Source: Ceratodon purpureus (taxonomy: Eukaryota > Streptophyta > Bryopsida > Pseudoditrichales > Ditrichaceae). Taken from it: DNA of 64,000 bases. The stretch lies in contig CM026426.1 in NCBI GenBank assembly GCA_014871385.1, forward strand, positions 104,257,281 through 104,321,280, written 5' to 3'. The notes beneath the pieces are model-generated. The model saw only the letters and a program-made list of their open reading frames with translations, was not told the DNA's origin and ran no database searches. Position 1 is the stretch's first letter; each line of letters begins with the position of its first letter. This document shows, one piece after another, positions 1 to 11,078 of this stretch. The translations under genes were made by a program, and so were the position numbers.

Positions 1-1200
1 CAAGAAATCAATGAAAAAGCTATAGTCAAGCATTAAATTGAGACTTTGAAAAGTCTCGATATAACGAATATGGTGTTTAGAATACAAGCTGGGCTTCGGT
101 GTCCTCGGATTGCAGGTCGCAACTTGCGATTGTCATCACGCGGCAATAAGTGGCGTCGTATACATGACAGGCCATCGTCGACCACTCTTTTACCCGTCTC
201 ACATGGTCGAACATGATCCAAGCGTTCTCGAGATCTTCGCTAGGTTGCATTCAACTGACCAAGTCGACACCACTACCAGGCCTGACTTCCAACATCTTGA
301 AGAAAAAGACTTTCTCACGCTCAGCTCCTTGACATGGAAACTTATTCTCCTGGACAAACGCCCACAAACTGATTCCACGGAGCTTGGTGATACCGTCCAT
401 GACACCGTACCTTCTAATGATTTTAAAAGTCATGACTTTGTTGCGAATGTTTGATGACGCCATGTCTTTGCATCGATCCAGAACGGGAACTAGCTCCTCC
501 ATGGTCAGTTTCCTCACTGATGCGTCCTCATGTTGTAGTAGATAGCTCCCAATGAGATGTTTGCTCGCCTCCAAGACAACGGCATTCTTCGTTGCTTCAG
601 AATTCATCTCTACTTGCTTTTTTATTAAGCTACTAATCTCTGCCTTAGAGTCTCTGTAATTCCCAACTTTCACAGGGTGATCATGTGTTCCTATGTGAAT
701 ACAAGCTCTAGTTTGGTTCCCTTTGCCCGCTACGTAATAAATCTTAGCATCGCATGTAGCAAAACATGATGGAGGTCCTTTACATACCTTGCACACTAGC
801 ATGGAATCAGATGGAGGGAGGTTGATCCACGAGAAAAGCTTGGAGGGTACAACCTTCAAATTCAATCTCGTTAACTTCAAATATTTTTGGTTTACCCCTC
901 AGGAAGTTGCACTCCTCGTTGTTGCAGCGCATCCATCCAACGCAGCTAGAACTTCAAAAAGAGAGTTCGTAGTTGTTCGTGATGTTTGTAGTAATGGTCT
1001 TCGTCTACAAGTGTCCGTCGTATTGTTTGTCTATCCTTTGCATTGACTTTGGGGCTAGCCTAGAGGATCCTTCATCAACTGGAGGCAACTCAAACAGAAC
1101 TAGACCATCAAACTTAGCAGGCAAGTACTCTATTCTCTCATGTCTAATACTTGAGTAGTCTGTCTTCTTCAAAAAAAAAAAATTCCCACGCGTCATTGCA
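1..1200 (-). pseudogene. Decayed DNA-transposon transposase, N-terminal and central part
   Basis: Read on the minus strand, the coding signal runs from about 1190 down past the window edge. It carries a Cys-rich stretch (CKVCKGPPSC, then an ACIHIGTHDHPV motif near 660-720), a helical middle, and then WIMFDHVRRVKEW and ACHVYD blocks near 110-240 that look like the start of an RNase-H-like DDE core. From memory these blocks match a transposase-like family common in moss and lycophyte gene sets; I cannot run the search. The frame is interrupted (for example TGA just before the MQPSEDLENAW block, and TAA near 100), so this copy is dead. The C-terminal half lies off the window to the left. Confidence 0.6.
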
Positions 1201-1318
1201 AGTTATTTGGGGAGTGGAACTATGCTAACTGTGACCTGGGCAATCAAGGAGATACTTTGGAAGGAGGAACATCAACCTTGACCTTAGGCACGAACTTGAC
1301 GGGCATTAGGGGAAGATT

Positions 1319-1728
1319 GGGGTCTCCTAAGGGCCTTGGGTCGGAATCCGTGCCTGAAAATTAGGCCATGCCCGTGCACTTTACCTGCTGGTACCAATGG
1401 TGCCAGCAGGTCGCCAAATGCTGCCAGCAGTGCCAGCACTTGGCATTTGGGGGGTCCAGCCAATTGCTTGCAGCGAAGGCGTTGCCCACTGCTGTCACCT
1501 TATTGGACAATACAAGCAGTAATGACACTGTCAACGAGCGTGTGCCCACTGCTCTCACCCCATTGGACAGTAGCGGATCATGTTGTCAGCGGGGCGAATC
1601 CTGTTGTCAGAGGGGCGAATTTTGTTGTAAGCGGGCAGGATATCCTCCAATCAGATTTTGCAGAGAAGTGTCAGCGGGCAGGAAGCGCACCTAATCCGAG
1701 CTGTCTTACAAAGCCCTTAGGAGACCCC
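1319..1728. mobile_element. Small TIR element (MITE), GGGGTCTCCTAAGG termini
   Basis: The ends are inverted copies: GGGGTCTCCTAAGGGCCTTG at the left and its near-complement CAAAGCCCTTAGGAGACCCC at the right. Both are flanked by ATT (1316-1318 and 1729-1731), a 3-bp duplication that would suit a PIF/Harbinger-like or CACTA-like mover. The 410-bp interior is much more GC-rich than its surroundings. It holds short internal repeats: a TGCCAGCAG motif near 1400-1440 and a TGTTGTCAGCGGGGCGAA motif repeated near 1580-1640. No transposase is encoded. It sits inside the decayed transposase region, so it arrived later. Confidence 0.7.
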
Positions 1729-1933
1729 ATTTTTCCCTTAATGACTGACTTCTTCATCAGAAACGAGTGAAATGACAGACGGTGGAAGCGGTTTCTCTAC
1801 ATCATAGGTATTGAGTCCAGCCTCGACTTTGACCTTGACATCACGAGATAAGGGAGTCTGAATCGTGCAAGTAGAAGAGCGACAGGGGGTGAGGATCTCT
1901 GTGGATCATCAGAGAATCAATGAGACCATAGAC

Positions 1934-2225
1934 TCAATAGGATCCAGGGAAAAGTCTCCACTGCAACATATTGTTCTCATCTCTCACTGAAAGTTGCCCG
2001 ACGGTGTGGGTAACCTCGGCAGTAACGTCATCAAAGATCTCCTCCTCGATACTAATAGTATCCTCACGGAAATGGAACCTAAGACTGAGGCGAAGAGAGG
2101 ACACTGTAGCTAGACAATCGTCATCAACGCGAAACCTTAGAGGGATTCCCATGCCTTGGGCATACAGACGAACCATCCCAATATTTGCAGGATACTCAGC
2201 TATAGTGGAAAGAGGAGAGAAGTAA
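1934..2225 (-). CDS. Unrecognised small reading frame upstream of transposase relic
   Basis: An 80-residue minus-strand frame (about 1934-2176) lies 5' of the transposase fragment in the same direction. It contains a basic and hydrophobic stretch (VSSLRLSLRFHFRED) followed by an acidic segment. It could be the 5' end of the same transposon gene. No domain is recognised, and it may be chance. Confidence 0.2.
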
Positions 2226-2786
2226 GTGTACTAACGAAGCGGTATTGCGAGAGCAAATTGAGAGGAATGATGCATCGCTATTGATCATTTTACTCAAGTT
2301 CGAAGGTCTGCATGGACGACTGAATAATAATCCATTCTGTTAGATAACCGATGTATGATTAAAGAGAGACGGCGCTAACTAATTAGAATGCTGCTTTTTG
2401 CAGGCCTCAGTATACAAGGTAAGATTTTTGGAATTGTACTTTAATTATTTAAACCGTAGAACAGATTCTATTTGATATGAAGTTTTATAAGATTAGAATG
2501 AGCCGTCATTTGCTTCTATATTTAAAACAAGGAATATTTATAGGATTATGAATGCAATTGCTTGATTCAAATCTTTTATTTTATTGTGTGCTCGGATTTT
2601 TCCCTTCAAATATAATTTGATCTGAGCAGCTTTAATTTAAAATGCATTTATTTTTAGTTTTTTATAATTTAAGTAGGTTAAGCCTAGTGTCAGTGGTCAT
2701 TATTATGGATCTAGTTAGGGTTGAATCGGAAAGATTGAAGGTTTGGGGTATATAATCTGAAGCGAAGTTCTAGAGAGAGATATATT

Positions 2787-3278
2787 GTGAGGAGAGTTCT
2801 TTCGTTAGTTAGATACATGAAGGAGAGTGAAGGGTCATCTCCCTCCACTTATGTCACTCCTAAACCTAGAAGAAAACCAAGTGGCACAGATTTTACGAAC
2901 AGAAGAGCGAGGAAGAGGAGAGAATCACGTAGAAAGGTGGAGTCAAAAGGTAACCTTCTAAGTGCACCTCTGAAGGTTCAGGGAGCTCGGCTGCCTTTGG
3001 CACTTAAATTTTGTAGCATTCGTGAATTCATTCTAGAGTCTATAGTAGAGATAAAAGAGGAGGTTTTAGAGGACACCGTAGTTGAGCATCGGGAGCATGA
3101 GGTAATAAGTAGCGCGGAAAAACAGAAAGAGATGACGGAAAAACTAGGGTTCAATTCCAGTCGGACACTTGAGACACCACAACCTTCTTTCGGTTTTAAG
3201 GACTGTTCAATAAGAGGGACGGATTCACAATCGGGCGGCCATTTTAATTCGGATGTGGTAACTTTCCTTCACAACTGA
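2787..3278 (+). CDS. Hypothetical basic protein, probable transposon accessory frame
   Basis: A 163-codon plus-strand frame rich in Arg, Lys, Glu and Ser, with a basic run RRARKRRESRRK that looks like a nuclear localisation signal, ending at TGA 3278. I recognise no domain. It points away from the transposase relic at 1-1200, a layout seen in large Mutator-like elements with accessory genes on the opposite strand. It could be a 5' exon of a longer gene, because a second Glu/Arg-rich frame follows at 3460-3975. Confidence 0.3.
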   Translation: MRRVLSLVRYMKESEGSSPSTYVTPKPRRKPSGTDFTNRRARKRRESRRKVESKGNLLSAPLKVQGARLPLALKFCSIREFILESIVEIKEEVLEDTVVEHREHEVISSAEKQKEMTEKLGFNSSRTLETPQPSFGFKDCSIRGTDSQSGGHFNSDVVTFLHN

Positions 3279-3459
3279 TTTGAGTATGCCAAATGTAAAT
3301 TATGTCTTTTCTTGGGGTCTAACATAATAAATTTAATTTAGTGTCTTTGCTGCGGGAATACTTTTTTACTGCTTAAAAATGTGATGCCGCATTAGCCCAA
3401 ATGGTTGTTTAGACTGAAGGGACCCTAAGTACTAATATTCGTCATTGTCTTAAATCTTT

Positions 3460-4085
3460 GTGAAGATAGCCAATTGGTTTAGGGTTGAACAAGAGGTCGA
3501 AGGTGAGAAGAGGGCACTAGTGGATGCGGGCGACAAGTCCGAAACTGAGACATTGAGAAAAGTGGCTCGGAGAGCAAAACGCGAAATCATGGAGGCGGGC
3601 GAAGGTAGGGAGGCTATGGCTGCAAGACGGGTGGGGCGAGGGGACCCGGGAAGTCCTTCTCAAAAGAGTGTGAAGGAGGACCAATCGCAGGGGAGTATGG
3701 GGGGCTCCGTAGACTACCACAAGTGTGAAGAGAGAGTGAGTTTGCGGATAGATGCCGCGGTCGAGGTAGATGGTGAGGTGCTTGTGGGAGAGGGAGAGGA
3801 CAAGGTGCTCGTGGGAGGGATACTCGTGAGGAAGTATCTGTACTCGCATCCGCGGCAGCGGAGGAGGAGGCGTCCGTTGGGAGTATGCATTCAGAGCGAG
3901 AAGTTGAGCGCGGCGAGGAAGAGATGGAGAGCGCAGGAGGCGAATCGGACAAAGTTGGGGCAACAGAGGAGGTAAGGAATGCGGTTTTTGTTGATGAGGA
4001 TGTGTGGGTGGCCACGAGGTTGGAAGTGGAGGATGCTAAGTTAGTAGCAGATAGATCCGGGATGTGTGAGATTGAAGGTGCGTAG
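3460..4085 (+). CDS. Hypothetical low-complexity Arg/Glu-rich frame
   Basis: Overlapping plus-strand frames (3460-3975, then 3885-4085) encode charged sequence with an RQRRRRRP cluster and no recognisable fold. Minus-strand frames over the same bases are Ser/Pro-rich shadows. Just downstream, two degenerate copies of a CTGCCAATGCCGCAAGTG-type unit occur at about 4093-4117 and 4183-4210, showing local duplication. Coding status is doubtful; it may be accessory sequence of the same decayed transposon. Confidence 0.2.
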
Positions 4086-4239
4086 GACTCTGCTGCCAAT
4101 GCCGCAAGTGCTGAGGTGGGGTATGCGATTCTTTTACCAGCCATGGTCGCGACTTGTGAGTATGGCCTTGTGAATCATTCTGCAGCCACTGCCGCAAACA
4201 GTGAGGTCGATGGTGCGAATCATGTAGCAACTCACACTC

Positions 4240-6044
4240 AGTGACGTTTGCCACGTAGACCCCTTTGAGGAGGTGCCACATAGCAAATTGGGAAACTTTT
4301 GAATTTACTTCGCCTCCCCACCCACCTTCTTGTATTTTGAGGGGAGGTGAGGAGGTACAAACCATATGGAATAACCCCCCAAGACCCCCCCCCCCCCAAG
4401 ATCCCCCTTAAGACCCCCCCAAAGACCCCTCAAACATCCTGGTTGCGCCACGTACCCCCGCCCCACTCCTAGCCCCCTAATTAATTAATTAATGCATCAC
4501 AAATGGGGAGTGAGATTTATTTTTATTTTTTTGGAGCAAATGAAATGGGGAGTGAGATTTTGGAAGATAGGTATGTAAAGATTAAAGTCATCAAGAATAA
4601 AATCAATGTATTGAAGTATTGATTTCAGGATAAATGCTTTATTTTTACTGAATACATATATATATACATTTTAGAATTTATCAATTCTACTACTTGATTA
4701 CAAACATGGTAATATTAATTCTTTCTAAAGACATGTAGAGTAAGTATTGTTTGTTTTGAAATCATTTGATTAAAAATTATTGTAATAATTTTTTAACAAC
4801 CTACTAATATTGGTCATTGTTATTAATAAAATTACACACACATGTATAGATATACATTATTTTTCTTTATATATATTCTTTAATGAATATGCAATTACAG
4901 AAGGTTATGAATCAAAAATAAATTCCAGAACCTGTTAGCAGTGCTCTTAGATATTACTAAGTATTCTAGGTAGTAATTTTGTAGGCACGTGAAGTGCATG
5001 GCTTTCCTTGAAATAAATGATATGTATACATATCGACTACTGAATAAATAGGAGCCCATCACATGCATATACATAACAACTGAATCAAACAAATCGTTTT
5101 TATGATTATCATGATTTGTTTTGTGTTATTTGGGTTTTCAAAAACCAAATATTCGCTTTACTTCCATGGTACTTGATTATTATATCTTTATCTCTGAAAT
5201 ATGCTAAATTGTGCGCAAACTCTTGCCCTCATTACACCATTATTATACAAATGAGAGCTGAAAATGAAAAGAATTCCAAACAGTTTATAAACTTCATGAA
5301 CCTCATTTGATATATGTACTTGATTATGACTTTACCTTTGCCTTATAAATTCAAGGTTTAGCCTTAATCAGATTTTTTTTCTTGAATTTTAAGATGTAAT
5401 TTCTTTTCTTTTCATAATTTTATTATTACTTTGTTGATTAATATCCTGTTACAGTAGAAATGAATATCCAAAAGCACAAATACATTACACAGAGTAAAAA
5501 TTGTTAATTTGACTACTTTCTACAAACATTTGAAAAATTTCAAACATCTATCATGTTCATTTGTAAATGAATAAAAATATGAGATTTTAATACACAATAG
5601 ATATAGACATTATCACTTCAAAATCACATTACTTGCTTTTGTTGATTGGGTATTTAATATATATATATATATATACGACATTATATAACTACCGTAAATA
5701 AATTTAACTTATAAGTCATAATTTTATAAAATTCATAGGAATTACTTTGGTATTCATCAATACTGTGCCCTCCTTAAGCTTATTGGTTCATTCAATTCAA
5801 TCTTGTAGGCTTAGAAAATACTAAAAGGCAATAATAATATTTTTGAGAAGGGTATGGATTTATTATGCAAAATTCTTACAAATGCTGAATATTATAATAC
5901 ATGCAACAATCTATTTAAGAGCACAATTGATTTATTCAATGATAAAAAAGAAATAGATTAGTATTTATTTAAATGAAACCTTCCAACAGATATACACGAT
6001 GATGATTTATCATACATAATATATCCAAGTCTAAAATAATACAG
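4240..6044. other. AT-rich dynein intron, left of first visible exon
   Basis: This stretch starts with C-rich runs (about 4370-4465). It then becomes strongly AT-rich, with short AT microsatellites (4660-4675 and 5655-5675). I see no coding signal and no copy of the AAA1 P-loop (GPAGTGKTETT type), so the exon preceding 6045 must lie left of the window. This intron is therefore longer than 6 kb. Confidence 0.6.
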
Positions 6045-6247
6045 GTATGTCATTGTATTCAATTGCTCTGATGGAGTGGATTACAAAATGACCTCAACCA
6101 TGTTCTCTGGACTAGCGCAAACTGGAGCATGGGCATGTCTGGATGAATTCAATCGTATTGAAGTTGAAGTGCTTTCTGTAGTGGCGTCTCAAATTTCTGC
6201 TGTCATGCAAGCTATAAAGGCAGAGCTAGACCGCTTTGTGTTTGACG
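6045..6247 (+). CDS. DNAH2-like: Axonemal dynein heavy chain, exon with AAA1 Walker B
   Basis: The exon encodes the core of AAA1, the main ATP-hydrolysing ring module of a dynein motor. Visible blocks are VFNCSDGVDYKM, FSGLAQTGAWACLDEFNRI (Walker B, with the catalytic D-E pair) and EVLSVVASQISAV. The intron before it ends in ACAG and the one after begins with GT. The exon opens with one base and closes with one base of split codons (phase 1), and the last G joins GG of the next exon to make Gly. CLDEF replaces the usual CFDEF. No stops. The P-loop exon lies upstream, outside the window. Confidence 0.93.
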
Positions 6248-7697
6248 GTTAATACCAAATCACATCACCTGTCTTCATCTATTCTAATCTAAATAATGAT
6301 AAACACTCAATTTTAGGATATATGTATAACTTTGCATATATGGTTGGTTGTCCTAATACCAATCACTAACCCAGAACCGATCAGGCCTAATTTCTAGATT
6401 GTGAAAAAATAGATGTACCTCACTTGATCATTAGAGCATATGATCGGTTTTGGGTCGTACAGTACTTTTCACTTTGAAAACTTGCAAAAAATTTCAATAT
6501 TGAGAAATATTGAATTAAAAAAATTGCATACTCCACAAAAAAAAAAATTCTCAATCCAAGAAAAATTTCACCCTATTAACGGCTAGTCTATAAATAGTGT
6601 AGGTAGCTTAAGTGGTTTGCTGTAGTACGATCAACCTTATACGTGACATAAAATACAGACTGTTCATAAATGAAGTCTAGTGCATGTTAAAGGACTTTGC
6701 CATTTGCTCATGATTGCTTTGGGATTTTCCTGCAGGTAACACATATATACATCAATATTTTAAATACAAGCAATTACATAAATTATGATTCTAAGTTTCA
6801 ATATGAAGATGATCATAAAATTTATAGATAAATTGGAACAAAATTGGTGTGACCGTAGCATGTCTAAGTTGGGTGTACAATTCACAATCTAAAGTTCTAA
6901 GACTTTATTCATCTTTATTCCCTACAGTTTATTTAATCCCTAATTATGTTATCATTTTAGTGAGTTTATATTTTTTGGGAATTTATTTATTTTAAATTGT
7001 TTTTATCTAATTTAAGTAAATAATTTATTTTTTTATTTCTAAATATGTTTTAATTTTTTTTTCATTGTAATGTATTATCAACCAAATTTCTACTCAAATT
7101 ATTGACTTATCTAGCTTGTAGTATACCTAAGTATTACCATGGCAGGCTTCAAAGTTTGATTGTAAAAAGTTCTACAATTGCTTAAATGTTTTTTAGCTCA
7201 CTTTGATATTTATGATTTCACAAATGAAGAAAAATAAATGGTCAAGTTTTTTAATATGTGTAGTTTATCAAGGTTTGTGTTGATTACTGGGTGGGTTCTT
7301 ATTGCAACATGATTGGAAATTTCTCATAAATTTACATTTTCATATAGTCAGTTTGGGCAATTTTGACCAATTTGCAACAAGGAACTTTAGGAATTAAATA
7401 TCATCTCCTCAAAATGAAGAGGTTTACATAGAAGAATGTCATAGAAATTTCGACATTGCATTATTACTTCAGATTTTTGTTGGATAATGTAGTTTATCTC
7501 ATCGTGACATAAGTAGAGTATAAATAAAAAATAAATAAAATTAAAAATTAAAAAAAATTAAAATTAAAAAAGTAAAAAAATTAAAATATAAGAAAGAAAA
7601 AGAGAGAGAGAAGGATTTACATATAATCAGCACTAATTACATACCATTGAGATACTTTGGTAAATGAAATAAAATTTCACATCTTTATAACTGGCAG
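6248..7697. other. Dynein intron with a short foldback
   Basis: AT-rich intron of 1450 bp. It holds a 15-bp inverted pair, ACCCAGAACCGATCA at 6369-6383 and TGATCGGTTTTGGGT at 6441-6455 (one mismatch), which would make a small stem-loop or a tiny MITE. An AAATTAAAAA-rich tract and an AG microsatellite lie at about 7520-7615. Nothing coding seen. Confidence 0.6.
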
Positions 7698-7879
7698 GGG
7701 TAGAAATGCGTTTGATTCGAACATGCGGTATTTTTGTGACAATGAATCCTGGATATGCTGGTAGAAGTGAATTGCCTGAAAATCTTAAAGCTATGCTTCG
7801 ACCTGTATCCATGATGCTTCCGGACTTTACAATGATAGCTGAAAACATGCTCTTCAGCGAAGGTTTTGCAACTGCTAAG
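7698..7879 (+). CDS. DNAH2-like: Axonemal dynein heavy chain, exon with AAA1 sensor I region
   Basis: Sixty codons continue AAA1: [21 protein letters not shown], then [12 protein letters not shown] and [20 protein letters not shown] is a signature of dynein heavy chains. CGIF before TMNP is shared with the DNAH2 class rather than with DNAH3/7/12, which have CAAF or similar at this place. The acceptor is GGCAG and the donor is AAG|GTCAGC. The exon begins with two bases of a split Gly codon and ends in phase 0, in register with both neighbours. Confidence 0.93.
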
Positions 7880-8285
7880 GTCAGCTACATATATGTGTAT
7901 AGCTGCTCATAAGGTCAACTAAATTAGCTAATGTAGCACTTGATGGGCCATTATGTAATCCCCCTAGTATTGCTAACACTTTTCCAAACCTCGTTGATGA
8001 CACTTTTCCTACAAAGAAGGTATTTTTCCCCAAAATTGAGGGGAGTTAAATTTTATCCATGGTCTTTGCTAAGGCCAAGTGCGAACGGGCCTTAAGCATT
8101 ACCACATATAAATCCATATTTTAAGTCTTTTAACAAGATTATTATATTTATGTTTTAAAGAAAATATGGGTTCATCTTTGTTCTATAATATGTATGTGCA
8201 TGTTTGCTTACATACGTCTAAAACACCATTTTGATACATTTCCTCTGTAAAGAAACACTGAGAATTTATTTATTGTAAAATCTAG
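7880..8285. other. Dynein intron
   Basis: A 406-bp intron with a GT donor and TCTAG acceptor. A segment at about 7945-8095 (GGGCCATTATGTAATCCCCC and GGCCAAGTGCGAACGGGCC) resembles short pieces at 26160-26200 and 27270-27320 in the giant intron and may be a fragment of a dispersed repeat. Confidence 0.5.
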
Positions 8286-8645
8286 GTTCTCTCCAAAAAA
8301 GTAATAGCAATTATGGAACTTTCACAAAGGCAATTATCCAAACAAGATCACTATGACTATGGGCTAAGATCATTTGTTATTCCAATAGCAAGAGCTGCTG
8401 GAAGAATGAAAAGAGTGGAGCCAGACTTACCGGAGGATGTAATTTTGCAAAGAGCAATGAGGGACTTGATCAAACCAAAACTTATTTTTGCAGACCTTCC
8501 ATTGTTTAATGCTTTACTTTCAGATCTCTTTCCAGGTGTGGAGTTAGCACCCAAAGAAGCAGATGACTTGAAAAGAGCGCTTGAATTTCAACTCAGATCA
8601 GTAGGCATGCAAATTGTCCCTCTCTATGTTATCAAAATCATTCAG
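8286..8645 (+). CDS. DNAH2-like: Axonemal dynein heavy chain, AAA1-AAA2 linking exon
   Basis: The longest visible exon, 120 codons, phase 0 at both ends. It opens with VLSKKVIAIMELSQRQLSKQ, then DHYDYGLRSF, DLPEDVILQRAMRD and LFNALLSDLFPGVEL, the conserved helical stretch joining AAA1 to AAA2. It ends at IKIIQ|GTGAAA, where the reading frame resumes 42.8 kb away. The SKQDHYD.GLR and DLFP motifs match the DNAH2 class closely. No stops or frame breaks. Confidence 0.94.
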
Positions 8646-8847
8646 GTGAAACCTTGTGACCACATTTTAAAAACAAATTTGATAGTATTCAAATGTAATT
8701 ATTAGAATAAAAGATAATTTATAGTTTGCAAGTGGAATACTGAAAATTCCACTAAGTGTGGGCCATTTCACTTGGAGCAATTTATATTTTTTGAAAATGC
8801 CTCTTTTGTTATGGACCACTCTGATTTAAGGAATCCACGTTTTTTAA

Positions 8848-9687
8848 CCCTAAATGGCCATAGTCCTAGAGGGGGCGTTTTTGGACTTTGGGCAAGTTCC
8901 TGATAATTCAAATTTACTTGAATTTTTATGATTTTTTTTTGTGGAAAAAGGTTTTTTCGTGAGGTTTATGGGGATATTTTTTTTAATTTATGTTTGGATG
9001 AAGTGAGGAAAAGTTATGCTCCTCTAAAGCATAAAATACTCTTCTAGGGGCAGGCTCTCAGCCACTGTGAATGCAGCAATTTCTGCCTAGAAGTGCCCAA
9101 AATTTCCAAAATCTGCTAAAATCTGCTTAATGACAAAACTTTGAAACTCCACCAAAAATCGAGATTTTAGTTTTTTTCAAAAATAAAAATTCCTTTATAT
9201 AGAGCGTGTTTCTTTTGTTTGGATTTTCAATCCAAGAATGTTTCATATGCTATTTTTATTGTAAAAAAAAGGCCTTTGTATGTGAATTTCAGCATACCCC
9301 CTTGTGGAAATTGATGATTTTCTCAAGATTCTACACCTTGCATGGACATGAGATTTTGTGGACATGTACCTAACTCACCTAGGAACAAGAATCCAAAGAG
9401 ATGCATTCCAAATTTACTCAAAAAAATGGTTTTTTTGGAACCCAAAATACTCTTGTCCCCTTTTTGCAGGATAAAAAAAACTTTTTTTAAACTTTGAATG
9501 TTATGATCTCTCATATGGTAAGGAATGAGAGTGTGAGATTTGGTAGGCATATAGACATAGTAGTGAGATACAAGATCTTATGGTTGGAAATACCAAAATT
9601 GGTTCCAATTTTGCACTATCTGGCTTGCTTTCAAAAGGGACTAATTGGAGGCAATTTTGAGCAAATACACCCTTGGCCGTTTAGGGT
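8848..9687. mobile_element. TTAA-flanked non-autonomous element, copy 1
   Basis: The ends read TTAA|CCCTAAATGGCC at the left (TTAA at 8844-8847) and GGCCGTTTAGGG then TTTAA at the right. The TIR CCCTAAA and TTAA target resemble piggyBac-superfamily elements. The 840-bp interior matches segments at 25490-26120 (same direction) and 26223-27075 (inverted), for example a CACTGTGAATGCAGCAATTT block near 9066 and a CACCTAGGAACAAGAAT block near 9377. No transposase is encoded. Confidence 0.7.
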
Positions 9688-9691
9688 TTAA

Positions 9692-10179
9692 AATTCTTTG
9701 TAAACCACACTATTATACACCGTAAGTTGAAACATGTTCTTAAAATACTACTGAATAAAAAATCTACACCATTTGAGATTTTAAGCATATGTAAACACTC
9801 CTAATCAAGCATCAAATTACTTGATAGTTTATAATATGTAGTGCCATTTAACTTGAACATGCTGATGAATATAATAGTTTTGATTTCTAATTTTTGTTAA
9901 ATATTAATGAATGACTAGAAGATTCTTAAAAGAAGCCATACTGTATATTACTGTAGCTAGGTAATTGTTTTGTACAGATATGATTCTTAGGTTTTTTTTA
10001 ATATTGAAGAATTTAAAGAATACAGAAGTAAAGATAATGTCCTAATGATATTTGACTATTTTAAACCACAAGAGACTATATTTAATGATGTTTTTATCAA
10101 AAAGACATAAAAAACAGTAAATTAACCTTTTGACTACAGCAGGGTAGCTGCTTTGAACACTTCCAAACAAATTCTTATT
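9692..10179. other. Intergenic-type intron sequence
   Basis: AT-rich, about 490 bp. No repeats with clear ends and no coding signal seen. Confidence 0.4.
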
Positions 10180-11078
10180 ACCGTAGGTTAGGGGCCAGTT
10201 CGACACTAAATAATTCAAACTTATAAGTTGAAAATTATTTGAAATTATTACTTAGTCTTGCCGGAATCAATCTAAAATACAGTAAGCATTTGACGAAATA
10301 AATTAAATTCATTAGGTTCAACCCTAAATGGAAGGTGTGTGAGAGATTCAATGGGGATAAGGTGCTCCTTTAGTAATCAAACCCACTTACATTAGTCCAC
10401 AAAGAGTATGGGATAAGACGTAGCAAGACTTTAGGTGAGGTTTTTGAAATGTGTTGTATACAAATTTTTGGAGTCCAATTAAGCATAGAAGATGAAGTTT
10501 AATGGAATTGTGAATTTAAAAAAAGTTGAGGAATCAATCCTTCTTCCACTTCCAACAAATTTTGTGTTAAAATAAGTTTTTATGCAAAAGTTATAGACAA
10601 AAAAGCATTGTAAAGGTCTATGTGTCAAATTGCGTTTCTAACAGATTTTCAAAGCTCATTTGTCCTTAGAGGATCAACTTTTTTGGAATTGTTTTGGTCT
10701 AAGAAAATCTTAGAAATGAAGTACTCTTTCACCTCCAATAATTTTTATGTCATTTGAAGACTTTATGCAAAAGCTATGCATGTTATAAAAATAAAGACTA
10801 CTAGGTGCTTCACCTCAAAGTTCACATATCCCATATGGATTGTTGGAAACAACTCCACTCCACTTGTATAAAGTATAGAGCATTCTTAGAACTCCACACT
10901 CAAATCTCACATGCTAACTTGTTGAAAAGACTTGGTCTTAACAAAATGATGGAATTTATAATTTGAAGGAGAAAATTGCCAAAATGATCAATAAATTAAT
11001 TTTAGGTGTCGAACCTGTTTTTTCCACTTTAATTAATTATTCGACAAACAAGTGTTGAATTGGCCCTCCACCTACGGT
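10180..11078. mobile_element. TA-flanked non-autonomous element, copy 1
   Basis: The inverted ends are CCGTAGGTTAGGGGCCAGTT (left) and the near-complement AATTGGCCCTCCACCTACGG (right), flanked by TA on both sides. That would suit a Tc1/mariner-like 2-bp duplication. The interior of about 0.9 kb carries blocks such as CTTTCACCTCCAAT and TATGCAAAAGCTATGCATG. The same blocks recur at 24527-25466 (inverted), at 30206-43286 (inverted, split by later insertions) and at 60066-60921. No protein is encoded, so the family is non-autonomous. Confidence 0.7.

Noticed and set aside
3517-4144. Long minus-strand frames rich in Ser and Pro
   Set aside because: Antisense shadows of the Arg/Glu-rich plus-strand frames; no start context or domain.
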